DNA of 64,000 nucleotides from Forficula auricularia. Lineage: Eukaryota; Arthropoda; Insecta; Dermaptera; Forficulidae. Position 1 is the stretch's first letter; each line of letters begins with the position of its first letter. Location: NCBI GenBank assembly GCA_024734495.1, contig JALMQS010000075.1, positions 5,564,832 to 5,628,831 of the forward strand, written 5' to 3'. Position numbers and translations under genes: made by a program. Below, one piece after another: positions 1 to 11,691 of the stretch. Under the pieces are notes generated by a model, which saw only the letters and a program-made list of their open reading frames with translations, did no database searches and was not told the DNA's origin.

Positions 1-3000
1 ACATACCGCATTTATCTCTTTCCAATAATGGCTTATACATTTTTGATTTAGCTCCTTGCATAAGACATTCAGGCTGTTCTATGGGAATTTCTTGTACAGC
101 ATTTTCGTTTACCGATAACATCGATCTTATCATTGTCGCCCTATATTAGATAAACATGATAAATATTATTCTTAATTTTAAAATTTATATATAAAAATAA
201 TTCTTACTTAATAGAAAGAAAAGACCATCTTTCTTGAAGACTAATTATCACAGATTTAATAGAATCTTCGTCAAAGTACCAATTTTTATTTTCAAATTCA
301 CAGTCAAACAATATTAAAGGGATTTCATGCCCCATAGAATATTGTGGCTTCCTAAAAACATTTCATAAAATATGTGAATTTATACCTAAGATGAAAACAA
401 CCAAAATAATTTCTAAAGAACTATTCCTTCCTGGTGAAGAATCTTAAGAGATATTTTTGTTAAATGAGATTTTCTGATATAAAACTCCTTATTAAAAACT
501 AAATAATTTTTTCTTTATATTTTCTTATGATTAAATTATTTCAATATTATAACAGAATACTATCGTACAAAATTTTAATGAAAAAATTATTTCTTGTAAC
601 CAGATATAGTCGTATCCCATAATTTACTGAGACTGCACCTCACTAGTTACTATGTGAATTTTTAATAATTTTTAAATTTATATAGCCTGAACGCCCAAAC
701 GGTGCTTTATACAATAAACAATTACACTCACATTATTTCTAATAGAAAATGAATATATTAAGTTTCTAAAATCCATTTTATACAGTTGCTTAAGTATAAT
801 GATATTAAAATTAAAAATCGATTACTAGCAGGCTTCACAAATAAAATAAATATTGCTCATGAGAAAGGCTCAATATATATTTCGGGAGACGGTATTTCTT
901 TTATTTGTGAAATCTACTCTTTAATTTATTTTTAATTTTATTAAATATGTTTCTCTTTGAACCTATACCATTCTCCCTGAATAAAATAAGCTGATGTGTT
1001 CTGATGTGGCCATCGACTTGACTTTACCATACAACCTGGCCTCTCAATTATATTTAATATTTAATAAAATTATTTATAATCATGTAGGGGGTGGTTAGTT
1101 TTTGCATTTTTAGATTACTGTGTGCCCACTGATTATGTATACAAAATTTGGTTGAGTTTGGAACAAGAGCCTATATTTTCATTTTTTGACCTTACACCCC
1201 CTCCCCCCACCAATTTTGGGAGGTTAGTTTTTGTATTTTTAGACTTCTGGGGTCGCACTGATTATGTATACAAAATTTGGTTGAGTTTGCTCAAATAGCC
1301 TAGATTTTTAATTTTTAACCCCCCTCCACCCCCCTTAATTTTCGGTCGATATGCACCAAAATCTAATCAGCTATTAATCTCAATGAACCAAAACTACGTG
1401 TGAAATTTGGTTTCGATATTCACACTAGTTTTTGAGCTAGCTCGTCCACAAAAAATTGATAACGCACAGACTAACGGACACCCAACCAACCGGACAGACT
1501 AACTAACAGACATTTTGACAAAACAATTATTATCTCGAAAAATATCATTTTTTCGATGTTCACTTATTAGAGCTTTTTTGTAGAGCGAAATGCCATGGTT
1601 TCGCTCAATTTTTTTAATCAAAATAGTTTGAGCCGTTTTTTAGATATTTCGAAAAAAAAGAAGGAAAAAACCACTTTTTTCATGCACGATTACAATACTT
1701 GACCATACCCTGTATGGTAAAGTAAAAATATAATTGAACAGACATAAAGAGTGTGTCTTCCCTGGAATAATTCCAGCAGAAGACATACTCTCTTATTGTC
1801 TCCTTCAATATATAGACTCTTGCTACCCTCGGCACAAAAACTTTCAAAAAAATATAATTATATTCATTTTGCTTCAACTGAAAAATGTTTATATTTTCAA
1901 TTGAAAGTTTCTTTTTGCCGAGAGCAGTATTATTTTAATAAATTAAAGGAGAAAATAAAAATTAATAAAGTAAAGGGAGTGTAGTTTCACAGTGAATGAA
2001 ATAAAACTCAAAGATTAAAAACGTTTTTAATCTGTAAACTCCTGATGATGGACTAATAATCTGGAAATATATTGAGTTTGTATAAACCTCATTGACTGTG
2101 AAACTACATTCCCTTTACTTTATTAATTAATATCATGTTTCACCTAAAACCTACACCACTTTTCCTAAGTAAAAGAGACAATAAAGAACGTGTCTTCTGC
2201 TGAATAATAAATTTTTTAATTTATTTATTACGGGACTATAGTTTTGAGGATTTTGTCCTTCATCAGTCTATTAGCAATTGATTCACAGAAATTGATGTGT
2301 AAAACTCAGTTGTGAATCAATTGTAATAGACTGATGAAGAGGTCAAAGCCCTCGAGACTATAGTCTCGTTATAAAAAATTTATTATTCCAGCAGAAGACT
2401 ACATTCTTTTATAGTCTCCTTTAATTTATAAATATTTTCACATAGCAGCTATTGCACTGTCAAAGACGATATTATACATAATATATATTTTAAAATCTCA
2501 TAAAATAAAAGGTAAATTACCTTGGATTTGCTTTAACATCCAATAATTCTAATATAATTTTAGGATCTTCGCGACCTTGACCAATAAGTAAAAGAATTCC
2601 CATTATACATCTTATTTGATGCCATAAAAATGCTTTAGATTTGATAGTAAATTCACATAATGAATATTCTATAAAAGAAAGGTATTTATTTAATTGTTTA
2701 TATATATTATAAATATTATAATTAACATTTAGAAAAATGAATATTCATCTCTATTAAAAGCATCATTGCTAAATATGGATACATAAGCCGAATCTACCAG
2801 CCTTTCAAAAGAGACAACTCCATTAGCTACATCCATTTTACAAAGGTTTCGAAAATCATGTTTCCCTATTAAATATTGTGCTGCTTCTTGCATGTCCTAA
2901 AATTAAAGATTTGAAATTTAATTATTTAACTTAGGAGGTTGTACAATACAATTTATAATTTAATTAAAGGATTGAGGTCTGTTTAATTAGAAATGATGCG

Positions 3001-6000
3001 ATACATGCTGAGGACTAACAATTAACTCTAGTTGATCGTGAAATACGTATCTTTTCCATGTGTATTTCAGAATTCTCAATTGAATATTAGAAAATCACAA
3101 TTGTATTTCAGAAATCTCAATTCAATTTCCGAAAACCTCAATTGTATTTTAGAAAATGTCTATTGTTTAGTTACTTCTTTATATATGTTTATTTTCCGAA
3201 AATACAATTGACATTTTCTAGAATTCAATTGAAAATTCTGAAACACAAGTGAGATTTCTGAAATTAAGGAGGTTCTTTAGCGACAATCGACAATCCACAC
3301 AAAAAGTTTTAGCCTCGTAACCACTCTATAAATATGAACGGAACTAAAATTTTAGGTTATGTTTTTTAACGTGACTGTACCACTCACACTACGAAATTTC
3401 TATATGGATACACAGATACTTGCCGTATCGTTTCCAAGCCATTGTGCTTATATCCCCTCCACTAAAAATAATCGCCCAAATATGTTTTTTTATTTTGTTT
3501 TTTATCAAAACTAAGAGGTAAATAATTTCAATTTTTTTCTAAGTTACTCCGAATATATTATTCTAACAAATATTAGTTTTTCATCAAGATAGTGAAAGTC
3601 CTTCAATGAAAAATAAAATAAAATAATGATCATATCCCCACCCTTTCCCTATCTACCCTATGTAAAAAATGTCATTTTTAATTGCAATTATTTCATTTTT
3701 GGTGTGGTGAATCGTCTTCAAATTTTAACAGTATGCTTTTAATGATTTATATTCCAAGTTTCAAAGACTTCTTGAATTTTTGCATTTGTGAAAGAACTAC
3801 CTTAACTTGACATTTTTAACCGACTTCAAAAATGGAGGAGGTTCTCTATTCGACTGAATTTTTTTTTTGTGCCTATGTTACCTCATATCTCCGCCAATTG
3901 TGAACCGATTTTGAAAAAAAAATTGCATTGGGTTCAGTCTACCTTCCGATTGGTCCTATTTTTTTTTCATAGGTATTAGACCTTTTTTGTTAGGTTTACT
4001 CATGCCTAACTTCTTTGTTTATGAACCGATTTCGATGATTCTTTTTTTATTGGAAAAGGGGGTATCTTAGGGATGGTGCCATATTAATTTGGTCAAGTTC
4101 TGATGATATGATCACTATTAATAACATCACTAAAAAGAGAAAAATAAAAAATACTTTTAAGAAAAAAATAAAACTGACTTCAAAAAGATTAAATGCAACA
4201 AATAAATACACTAAAAGGTATATATAATCATTAACTTTTTTAGTTACAACTAAACTACGAAATATTAACATGAAATTACTTTTTTAAGTCGGTGCCAAAC
4301 ATATACCTTTTATGAATCGCATTGGCATCGAGTACAAAAAGTAATTTCATGTTAATATTTCGTAGTTTAGTTGTAAATCTCAAATAAGTTAATAATTATT
4401 TTATACCTTTTAGTGTATTTTATTTGTTGCATTTGATTTTTTTGAAGTAGTTTTATTTTTTTCTTAAAAATTATTTTTCTGAAATAAAATTGAAAAAAGT
4501 GTAGTTAGTTATAAGTCTCAGGTTTGGTTGAACTAAGTTTCTATTTGAAAAGTTTTTATTTTGCCGAGAGTAGCAGAGTTGTTTATTCATAAAGAGATAC
4601 AAAGAGGTTGTCCTCTGCTTGATGCAATAAATAATATATATATATTTGATTTATGTATATATATATATATATATATGTTTATTTGCAGGACAACCTCTTT
4701 GTTTCTCTTATTTTAGGATGCAGGCTCTTTATTCAAACAGATTGAAAGTTTAGGTGTAAAATTTATTTTTTCATGTCCACTATGTTTGTGGTTAATAAAT
4801 AAATTCTGCACACCGATCAAGTACGTTAAATAGATCTTTTTAAAACTATTAAGCATGTTATCTTGTAATTTTTATTTAGTTCGCGCTATAAGTCTAAAAG
4901 TCGCCTCTAATTATACATTTTCAAATTTTTTTCGATTATTTGGAACTTCCATTAGACAAAATCCTGTAAAAATGTGTACTTTGACGTCCTCCCCTATGCC
5001 GTCATTTTAAAGTAAATAAAATTTAAAAAAATGTAGGCATAATTCTACTTGATTAGATCTTGACGCGGATATCTCAGTCTACTCGTGTGGTAAAAAAATT
5101 TAAAAAAATTTTTTGACTCCACGTTCGATCCTTTTAATATCGATTTCGAGGAAAATGAATGAATAAAACTTGTGAATTTCAAGTTTCTATTTTATTTAAT
5201 TGAAAAGTTTTGTGTTTTGCCGAGGGTAGCAGAGTTGTTGATTCACAAAGAGAAACAAAGAGGTTGTCCTCTTCTTGATGCAAATAAACATACACACATA
5301 TATATATCGAAATTATATATCTGTATATATATTATTTATTTGTTTGAGACTATAGTTTCGAAGGCTTGGCCCTCATCATCAGTCTTTTTAATTATAAATA
5401 CTATTTTTCATGGGATCAGTATCGCGTGGATTTTGAAATTTTTTTTCTTCTTTCTCAGCTGAATAGCCAGGTAGAATTAAAAGTTTTTTACTGAGTGACA
5501 GTTTTTAATCTGTAAACTAAATTGAAAGTTTTTGCCGAGAGAAGCAGAATTTTTATATATTGAAGGAGACAATAAAGAGTGTCTTCTGCTGGAATTATAA
5601 ATTTTATTTATTTATAACGAGACTATGGTTTTGAGGCTTTGCTCCTTCATCAGTCTATTAATCACAGGAATTAATTTATGAATCTTCATAAATTAATTCC
5701 TGTGAATACATTGTAATAGACTGATGAAGAGGGCAAAGCCCTCGAAACTATAGTCTCGTTATAAATAAATAAAATTTATAATTCCAGCAGAAGACACACT
5801 CTTTTATTGTCTCCTTCAATCTGTAAACTCCTGATGATGGACTAATAATCCGAAATATATTGAATTTGTATAAACCTCTTTGAGTTTTATTTCATTCACT
5901 GTGAAACTACACACCCTTTACTTTATTAATTAATATCATGTTTCACCTAAAACCTACACTACTTTCTCTAAGTAAAAAAAAAAATAGTATTTATAATTAT

Positions 6001-9000
6001 AAAGACTGATGATAAGAGCCAAGCCTTCGAAACTATAGTCTCAAACAAATAATTAATTTATACCTATACAGATATATAATTTCGATATATATGTGTGTAT
6101 GTTTATTTGCATCAAGCAGAGGACAACTTCTTTGTTTCTCTTTGTCTATTTTATTTAGTTAACGAGCTAGAAATGTTCTGATAGGCTGATATCTTATCAA
6201 CAATAATAGAAGTGTTTGTCATATGGAGCCCTAAAAACTATCATATTCGTTTTCAGCCCTCTCCCATATCCCAGTAAATTTTAATTAATTTCACCTAATG
6301 ATTGTTCTAACGTAAAAAAACCTGATAATTAAATATATATACTTACTGTAATGTTAAGATTTCCTTTTGGGAAAAAATATTTATAAGTCCTAGATTTACA
6401 ATTAAATCTTGCACTGAAATCTTTTTCCACTGGACACCACGAAATCATCCGAATTTCTTGTGGCAAAATTTTATTCAAATTCTTTACGTATGTTATTTCA
6501 TTTTCTGGAGCTAGCTCTGGATTTTCATCTTCTATCCGCTGATTACTTCTTACATCAATAGATATTACCTTAATATTTTGATTATTTAAAATTATATTTT
6601 AACAATATATAATGTACAAATATATAAATCAATTTTATATTTTACCTGACTAAATGCGCTCACTCCTTTATCGGTTCTTCCACAACGGTGATAATTACTT
6701 GTTTCTCTACTTTCAATTAAACAGGTTTTTTGTAGAGCTTGGAAAATCTCATATTCAATCGTTTTATTGGTCTCTTCTTGAATTGCAAAGCCTTGATAAT
6801 CCCATCCCAGATATAGGAATTTCAAAAGTACATGTCTTTTTTTGAAACTATATAAGAAATAAAAATGAATTTTTTTAGAAAATTTTTAATTAATTCACAG
6901 AGAACACATATCATCTCGCCTTGCTTGTGAGTAACGCTTCAAACCAAAAGGTGCTTAAGGTACGATTACCCAGGAGTTTGTCTATTTTCAGGTAACGCTC
7001 CAATCCCATGGCTACACCTATATAATTTGTCTTCCTATCTATCATTGCCATACATATTATATTCCTGCACGAATGCTTTTTGTACCCTCTCAATCAGTCT
7101 TTTGTAATTTTTTTTATTAGTAAAATGCATCCCTAAATATTTTGAAGCAATTATAGCATGATCTATGAGTTGTTGAAAGAAAGATGCAGATGAATTACTT
7201 CAGATACTAACAAAAAAAAAAAAAAGCCAAACCAATATTTAATATATACTCGTATAATTCAAGGGTTATGCAATAACATGATAAGCCAGAAAACTACAAA
7301 CCTAAGATAAGAGACTTCTAAGTTTCAGAAAAAAATCTATAAAATTAAATAACTACAGATTTTTGGTAACAACTATTTTTAATGTGCAATTTTTAGATTC
7401 ATAGCAGCTATGGTTGGATAAAAGAGCAAAGAATGAAGTATAGGAGTAATTTTTGAGACGGACTGATAAGGAAATTAGTGGATATTGATAGAAGCACCAA
7501 AAAAGAAGATAATTTATACTATCTTTTTATTCATAAACCGACGTTTCGAAGGCTATTCCCTTCTTCTTCAGAGTTTTGAAGTCAGTGAAGGAAATCCAAT
7601 CCTCTGTCTCCTCCTTTTAGTGGCAGTAACAATAATATATTGTATTTCATCTCAGCAGTAAAAATAAAATAGAATATATATTATTACAAAAGATAAGAGT
7701 AAATAGATATTTATTTAATATGGATTTACTATGAGTTAAGTGATACTGAATCATAGTAAATCCATATTAAATAAAATATCTATTTACTCTTATCTTTATT
7801 AAAGATGTTTCACCTTGCACCAACACCACAATCTCTACTGATTATATATTATTGTTACTGCCAGTGAAAGAGGAGACAGAGGGAAAAGTCGCATTGGATT
7901 TCCACCCTGAAGAAGGAGAGAATAGCCTCCGAAACGTCGGTTTATGAATAAAAAGATAGTATAAATTTTCTTCTTTTTTTTGGACTGCCTCATCAATATC
8001 CACCAATGAAGAATATTTTTACAAAAAAAATTTAATTAATAAAATCATGTGGCTTGTCATGTTATTTATTGCAATAAGACCTTCAATTAAAGAATGCCTA
8101 TTGCCATCTCTGGTGTAGTGCTTACAATGTGGACACATGGACTGGTATGGGCTACAGTGAATAAGTTTTCGGGCTGACTAGAATTCATACATTATTATTT
8201 ATCTAAATTAAAACATTTAAACATTTATATCAATAATGATTAAATATTTCTCATAAAATATTCTTTAAAAATCTGAGTCAGTTTTTCATAAATTTCACCC
8301 CTTCATTTCTAGGCCTCGAAGAAGGAAAGTTTCAGTTTTTCAATTTCCTCCTTTATTAATGTTCCAAGCTTTACCAGTATGCCAAAATTTAGAATTCTAG
8401 CTTGATTGTATTTTCTCTATATGTTAATTAAGCCTATAATCAATTTCACACCTTCATTTTAGGTCCTGAAAAAGTTCGATTTTTCCCTTTAATTGTAACC
8501 CAAACTCTACCAGTATGCCAAATTTCAGCATCTAGGATCAGCGGAAGTACTTTAGGTTTTTGATATGTCATTCAGTCAGTCAGTGTTAAAAAATTTTAAC
8601 CCCCCCTCCACCCCCATTAATTTTGGGTTAATATGCACCAAAATCTAATCAGCTCTTAATCTCGATGGACCAAAACTACGTGTGAAATTTGGTTTTGATA
8701 TTCACACTAGTTTTTGAGCAAGCTTGTCCACAAAAATTTGGTAACGCACAGACTAACAGACTAACTAACATACATTTTGGCAAAAACAATTATTATCTCG
8801 AAAAATATCATTTTTTCGATGTTCACTTATTAGAGCTTTTTTGTAGAGCGAAATGCCATGGTTTTCGCTCAATTTTTTTTAATCAAAATAGTTTCAGCCG
8901 TTTTTGAGATATTTCAGAAAAGAAGGAAAAAACACTTTTTTCATGCACGATTACAATACTTGACCATACCCTGTATGGAAAAGTAAAAAATATGAAAAAT

Positions 9001-10007
9001 AGTTTTTCCATAACAACAATATTAAATTTTGTTTGTTTTTTCTCTCTCCTGTAAAATTTCCTTGTTGTGAGTTAGCAGGTTTACTCTCTAAAGCGATGAA
9101 ATATGAGATCTTTTTCAATATATATGCTTGTGATATGGCCATGATCTATGTTGCGATCTGTTGAGTGTTAAGTACTTTAGGTTTTTGATGTCAGTCAGTC
9201 AGTCAGTGAATGGCACTTTTCAGAGCTTAATAACTCAAGAACTATATTAGATTTATTCATGAAATTTGGGATTCTAGGTGTTCCAGTGGGTCTTATTAGG
9301 CATGGAAAATTTCAAGTGTCTAAGTCTAATACTTTTTGAGTTATGGGGGGGGGGGAGTCGAAAGTAGCTCGAAATGGTTCGTGTAAAGTGTAAATATACA
9401 CATGGCCGGTCGTCCGTTTTTCCGAACTTGGCTGACACATGGGACACACTGCCGTGTGTCAAAATTTAATCGCGAGCCGGTGTTGAATGTTTAAAAATCG
9501 TGTATTTTGCGCAAATGAAGCTTTAGGAGGGTTTGTTGATTTTATTTCACAATATGGAACTAAATATAACTCCAAACGAACACAAGTATTATTATTATTA
9601 TTATACATTTTCCATTGAAAGCTTTATAAATTATGAATATAGGGACTAGAATCTTTGCGTTACTCCTGAGTAAGGACAGAATAAGCGCGCGTTGACTGTA
9701 AACTAATAATTATTAAATGTTACTTCCACTCTGAAAAATTGAATTTCCTTTGATTTTTCCAATTAACCTGTTTCGAACGTGTTTCCTCGTTTTTATTGAT
9801 TATATTTTTTAATTGTAAATTATGAGATTCTAATTGTATTATTCTGTCAATTAAATCCTTAAAAAAATTCCAAAAATTAAAAATAAAAAACAACATAAAT
9901 ATTGAAATTCTTACTTCTTTGCTAAATTTCTCAAGCTCTTGTCTACTTATTTGGTTAGTTATTTTTTTCCTCTTTATAACAAGTGATTTTTTATTTAATT
10001 CATCCAT
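1..10007 (-). CDS. PUS3: tRNA pseudouridine synthase 3 (PUS3), spliced, 3' end outside window
   Basis: Makes pseudouridine at positions 38/39 of the tRNA anticodon arm (known for the Pus3/DEG1, TruA-type family). Exons I can place: 10007-9915, 9857-9724, 6847-6646, 6568-6347, 2896-about 2746, 2668-2521, 351-208, 139-1. The start ATG at 10007 opens a short charged, coiled-coil-like N terminus (DLIDRIIQLESHNLQLKN). Exon 3 has GWDYQGFAIQEETNKTIE and RCGRTDKGVSAFSQ with the catalytic Asp. Later exons give DFSARFNCKSRTYKYFFPKG, KHDFRNLCKMDVANGV, FLWHQIRCIMGILLLIGQG and the C-terminal KSKMYKPLLERDKCG. Phases agree at every junction except the donor after 2746, where no GT in the right phase is visible: an 11-base repeat GAATATTCATT lies at both edges of that intron, so this is an assembly error, a non-canonical intron or a mutation. 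The 57-bp first intron is in frame. Introns 2 and 4 (2.9 and 3.5 kb) are filled with foldback repeats. Identity is very secure; one junction is open. Confidence 0.93.
987..1725 (+). mobile_element. Helentron-like repeat (family A), full copy
   Basis: Starts TAAGCTGATGTGTTCTGATG and ends in a hairpin (ACCATAC CCT GTATGGT) followed by AAAGTAA. A subterminal GACTTTACCATAC near the left end is the inverse of the right hairpin arm, so the inverted repeats are asymmetric. The interior has runs of C flanked by ttttagac and tatgtatacaaaatttggtt. No protein. Helentron affiliation is inference. Confidence 0.6.
1740..2440. repeat. Cluster of hammerhead foldback elements, decayed
   Basis: Arms of type i at 1745-1850 (centre deleted) and 2180-2430, and a type iii unit at 1945-2180. 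Three hammerhead cores are recognisable but damaged: 2042-2072 plus (helix II spoiled), 2266-2234 minus (GAAA to AAAA), and 2331-2365 plus (GAAA to GAGA). Confidence 0.7.
4140..4495. repeat. Foldback repeat without ribozyme core
   Basis: Arms around agtaatttcatgttaatatt return inverted with about 55 nt between them. Starts beside a sequence with accgacttcaaaaa, a motif also seen at 53165. Confidence 0.6.
4500..4745. repeat. Foldback arms of type ii, core deleted
   Basis: The arm ccgagagtagcagag ... aaagaggttgtcctctgctt returns inverted after an AT dinucleotide tract. The hammerhead region is absent. Confidence 0.6.
5348..5382 (-). ncRNA. Hammerhead ribozyme motif, type ii
   Basis: Minus strand: CTGATGA, T, helix II GAGGGC/GCCTTC (one G-T pair) with loop CAA, GAA, palindromic helix III ACTATAGT, cleavage base C. 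Core invariant residues all present. Activity is inferred. Confidence 0.72.
5721..5755 (+). ncRNA. Hammerhead ribozyme motif, type i (best copy)
   Basis: CTGATGA, A, helix II GAGGGC/GCCCTC (six pairs) with loop AAA, GAA, palindromic helix III ACTATAGT, cleavage base C at 5755. Helix I can be drawn between TTGTAATAGA just upstream and TCGTTATAA just downstream, with one bulged A and two G-T pairs. Confidence 0.78.
5831..5861 (+). ncRNA. Hammerhead ribozyme motif, type iii
   Basis: CTGATGA, T, helix II GGA/TCC with loop CTAATAA, GAA, palindromic helix III ATATAT, cleavage base T. Helix I AAACTC with GAATTT pairs at five of six positions. Confidence 0.65.
7540..7571 (-). ncRNA. Hammerhead ribozyme motif, type iv
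   Basis: Minus strand: CTGAAGA, A, helix II GAAGG/CCTTC, GAA, helix III palindrome ACGT, cleavage base C. Helix I has about five pairs (AAACT with GGTTT, one wobble). Confidence 0.72.
7907..7938 (+). ncRNA. Hammerhead ribozyme motif, type iv
   Basis: CTGAAGA, A, helix II GGAG/CTCC, GAA, ACGT, C. Helix I is short (ACC with GGT). Confidence 0.7.
8587..8986 (+). mobile_element. Helentron-like repeat (family A), left-truncated
   Basis: Shares the block accaaaatctaatcagctct onward with the 1-kb copy and ends in the same hairpin. The right half of a family C element follows at 8987-9165. Confidence 0.6.
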
Positions 10008-10199
10008 ATTAAATAAAATGAATGAAATGTTGGAAATAAGATAAAATTGAAACTTAAAATGACACTAAGACTAAATTATAACATTATTTTGATTTTAAAT
10101 AGACCTCTTCGGAACATGCCAGAATGCAAGTTACTCGAGTCTTTCAAGTTTCCGAACTTTTTCCATCTCTTACTATGCATGCGCCAACAGTGTGGACGC

Positions 10200-10830
10200 G
10201 CGTGGCGGTTTATAATGAGCAAAAGTCGTAGGGGATGCAATTTCTGACACAGCATCGGTGTTTAAAAGGGGCCCCCCCCAAAAAACCACCTGAAACAGAG
10301 GGGGAGGGTCAAATAAGGCATGATGCACCCCTACCCTGATAACCAACTTAAATCCAAATTTTGTATACATAATCCTGTGGGTCAATGGGGAAGGCTAGAA
10401 ATTCAAAATCCGGATGCGGGGTGTGGAGCGGGGTGGGTTTGGGCTACCGCGCATGGGTTGGAATGGGGTGGAGGAGGGAGTAAGGCGAGGTAGAGGGTGG
10501 AGCGGGAGGTCCAGCGGGGCTAGGCGGGGGTGTGAGAGGGCGCGGGGGGGGGGGGGGGCGCACAGGGCCAGGAGTGGGGTTCAGGTGAGGAAGCCCGAGT
10601 GGCGTAGGGCTGGTACGGGGGTGAGTGCAGTGACGGGAGTGTTGGGTGGTGGTGGTGTGGGGGCGGGGCTCGCGGGGCACGGGCCTGCGGTGTGGGGAGC
10701 GCAGCGGGCACGGCCGGGGGTGCTGTGGCAGGAGCTGACTGGAGTGCGAGGGCGGCGTCTGGGGTCCAGGGGCGGGCCCTCGGCTGGGCAAGAGGGCCGC
10801 AATGCAAGCGGCTTCTACAGCAGTAGATGT
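10200..10830 (-). repeat. G-rich relative of the family A repeats
   Basis: The part 10209-10390 matches 19200-19345 in reverse (tttataatgagcaaa, ggggatg, tatgtata). From 10390 to 10810 the sequence is about two-thirds G or more on the plus strand with almost no A/T, including a run of 15 G. Overlapping open frames of 110-141 codons occur on both strands, but their Gly/Arg/Pro make-up is what such DNA gives by chance. Related C-rich sequence is at 19010-19140. Confidence 0.6.
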
Positions 10831-11261
10831 ATAAAATGAGCGTAAAAAACAAAAAAATAGATTTTATCTATATTTATTATCATCATTAAAGACCGGATTT
10901 TTATATGCGATTGGATATTTTTCTTTGCTAGTCTCCTATTCAAGCTTAGATTAAATATCCCTACAGAATCTTACCCTGAACCATGAAAACATTATGATAT
11001 AAATTTGATAAGTATTGGATATTTTCTCAAATATTAAAATAATTAATAATTTAGCAGTATTACCTAAATTAAATTGAGAAATGAACTTTAAGGTATAAAG
11101 CGAATGAAAATATTTAGAGAGGGCCTAAAATCGAATGAATTGTGCCTGTGTGGATTGAATCTGTCTAAATCCGCCACTGCTATTTAATATGAGAAATAAA
11201 AGGCACTGAAGAATATCTCGCTCGTGCAGCGCCAGATTATATATCATGAAATAGGTATAAT

Positions 11262-11526
11262 TAGAGCCGTAGCGTGATATTACAGCGCCCGATGCGAAAT
11301 GATAAAATGGCGCCCCCCACAATAAAAAAAGCTTTTTTAGAGAATAAACGTTTATTTAAAATTATTAATAAAATATGTATTACAGAAACAAATATAAATA
11401 AACTATAATTAAACAAAATTTAAATAAATACTGAGATGTTTATAATATATATAACATAAAGTACATTTATCGTTCGGCGCCTGGTACCGGGGGGACACCG
11501 CTTGCACCACCCACGCTACAGCTCTT
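11262..11526. mobile_element. Non-autonomous hAT-like element, 265 bp
   Basis: Perfect 8-bp target duplication GGTATAAT at 11254-11261 and 11527-11534. Terminal inverted repeats read TAGAGCCGTAGCGTG on the left and AAGAGCTGTAGCGTG from the right. The 8-bp duplication is the hAT hallmark; no transposase is inside. Confidence 0.8.
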
Positions 11527-11691
11527 GGTATAATAAAAGAGTATACCATGTTTTGAAAAAGTTTTCACCTTTTAACTTAGTAGAATTTAAGGATGTTTGC
11601 TTTAACGTCTTTCCTTAGTCCGCGCTTTTCTTAGCAGATTTGCATTAGAGATTAGAATAAGTGTGATAATTAAAAATAAATATGTAGTGAA

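Larger units (their letters stand above)
5190..6150. repeat. Composite of three nested hammerhead foldbacks
   Basis: Outer type ii arms at 5200-5465 and 5985-6150 enclose a type i foldback (5520-5825) and a type iii half unit (5826-5965). Five hammerhead cores are present: intact at 5382-5348 minus, 5721-5755 plus and 5831-5861 plus; damaged at 5655-5623 minus (GAAA to AAAA) and 6006-6040 plus (helix II mismatched). Confidence 0.8.
7440..8010. repeat. Hammerhead foldback, type iv
   Basis: Arms (tggcagtaacaataatatat, gaataaaaagatagt) return inverted across a centre near 7700. Each arm carries one hammerhead core, on opposite strands: 7571-7540 minus and 7907-7938 plus. Confidence 0.85.

Noticed and set aside
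6006..6040. Intact hammerhead
   Set aside because: Core residues remain but helix II has two mismatches; kept only as a decayed copy.
10414..10839. Open frames of 110-141 codons on both strands
   Set aside because: They overlap in a G-rich low-complexity block, have Gly/Arg/Pro composition dictated by base content, and no splice signals or domain.
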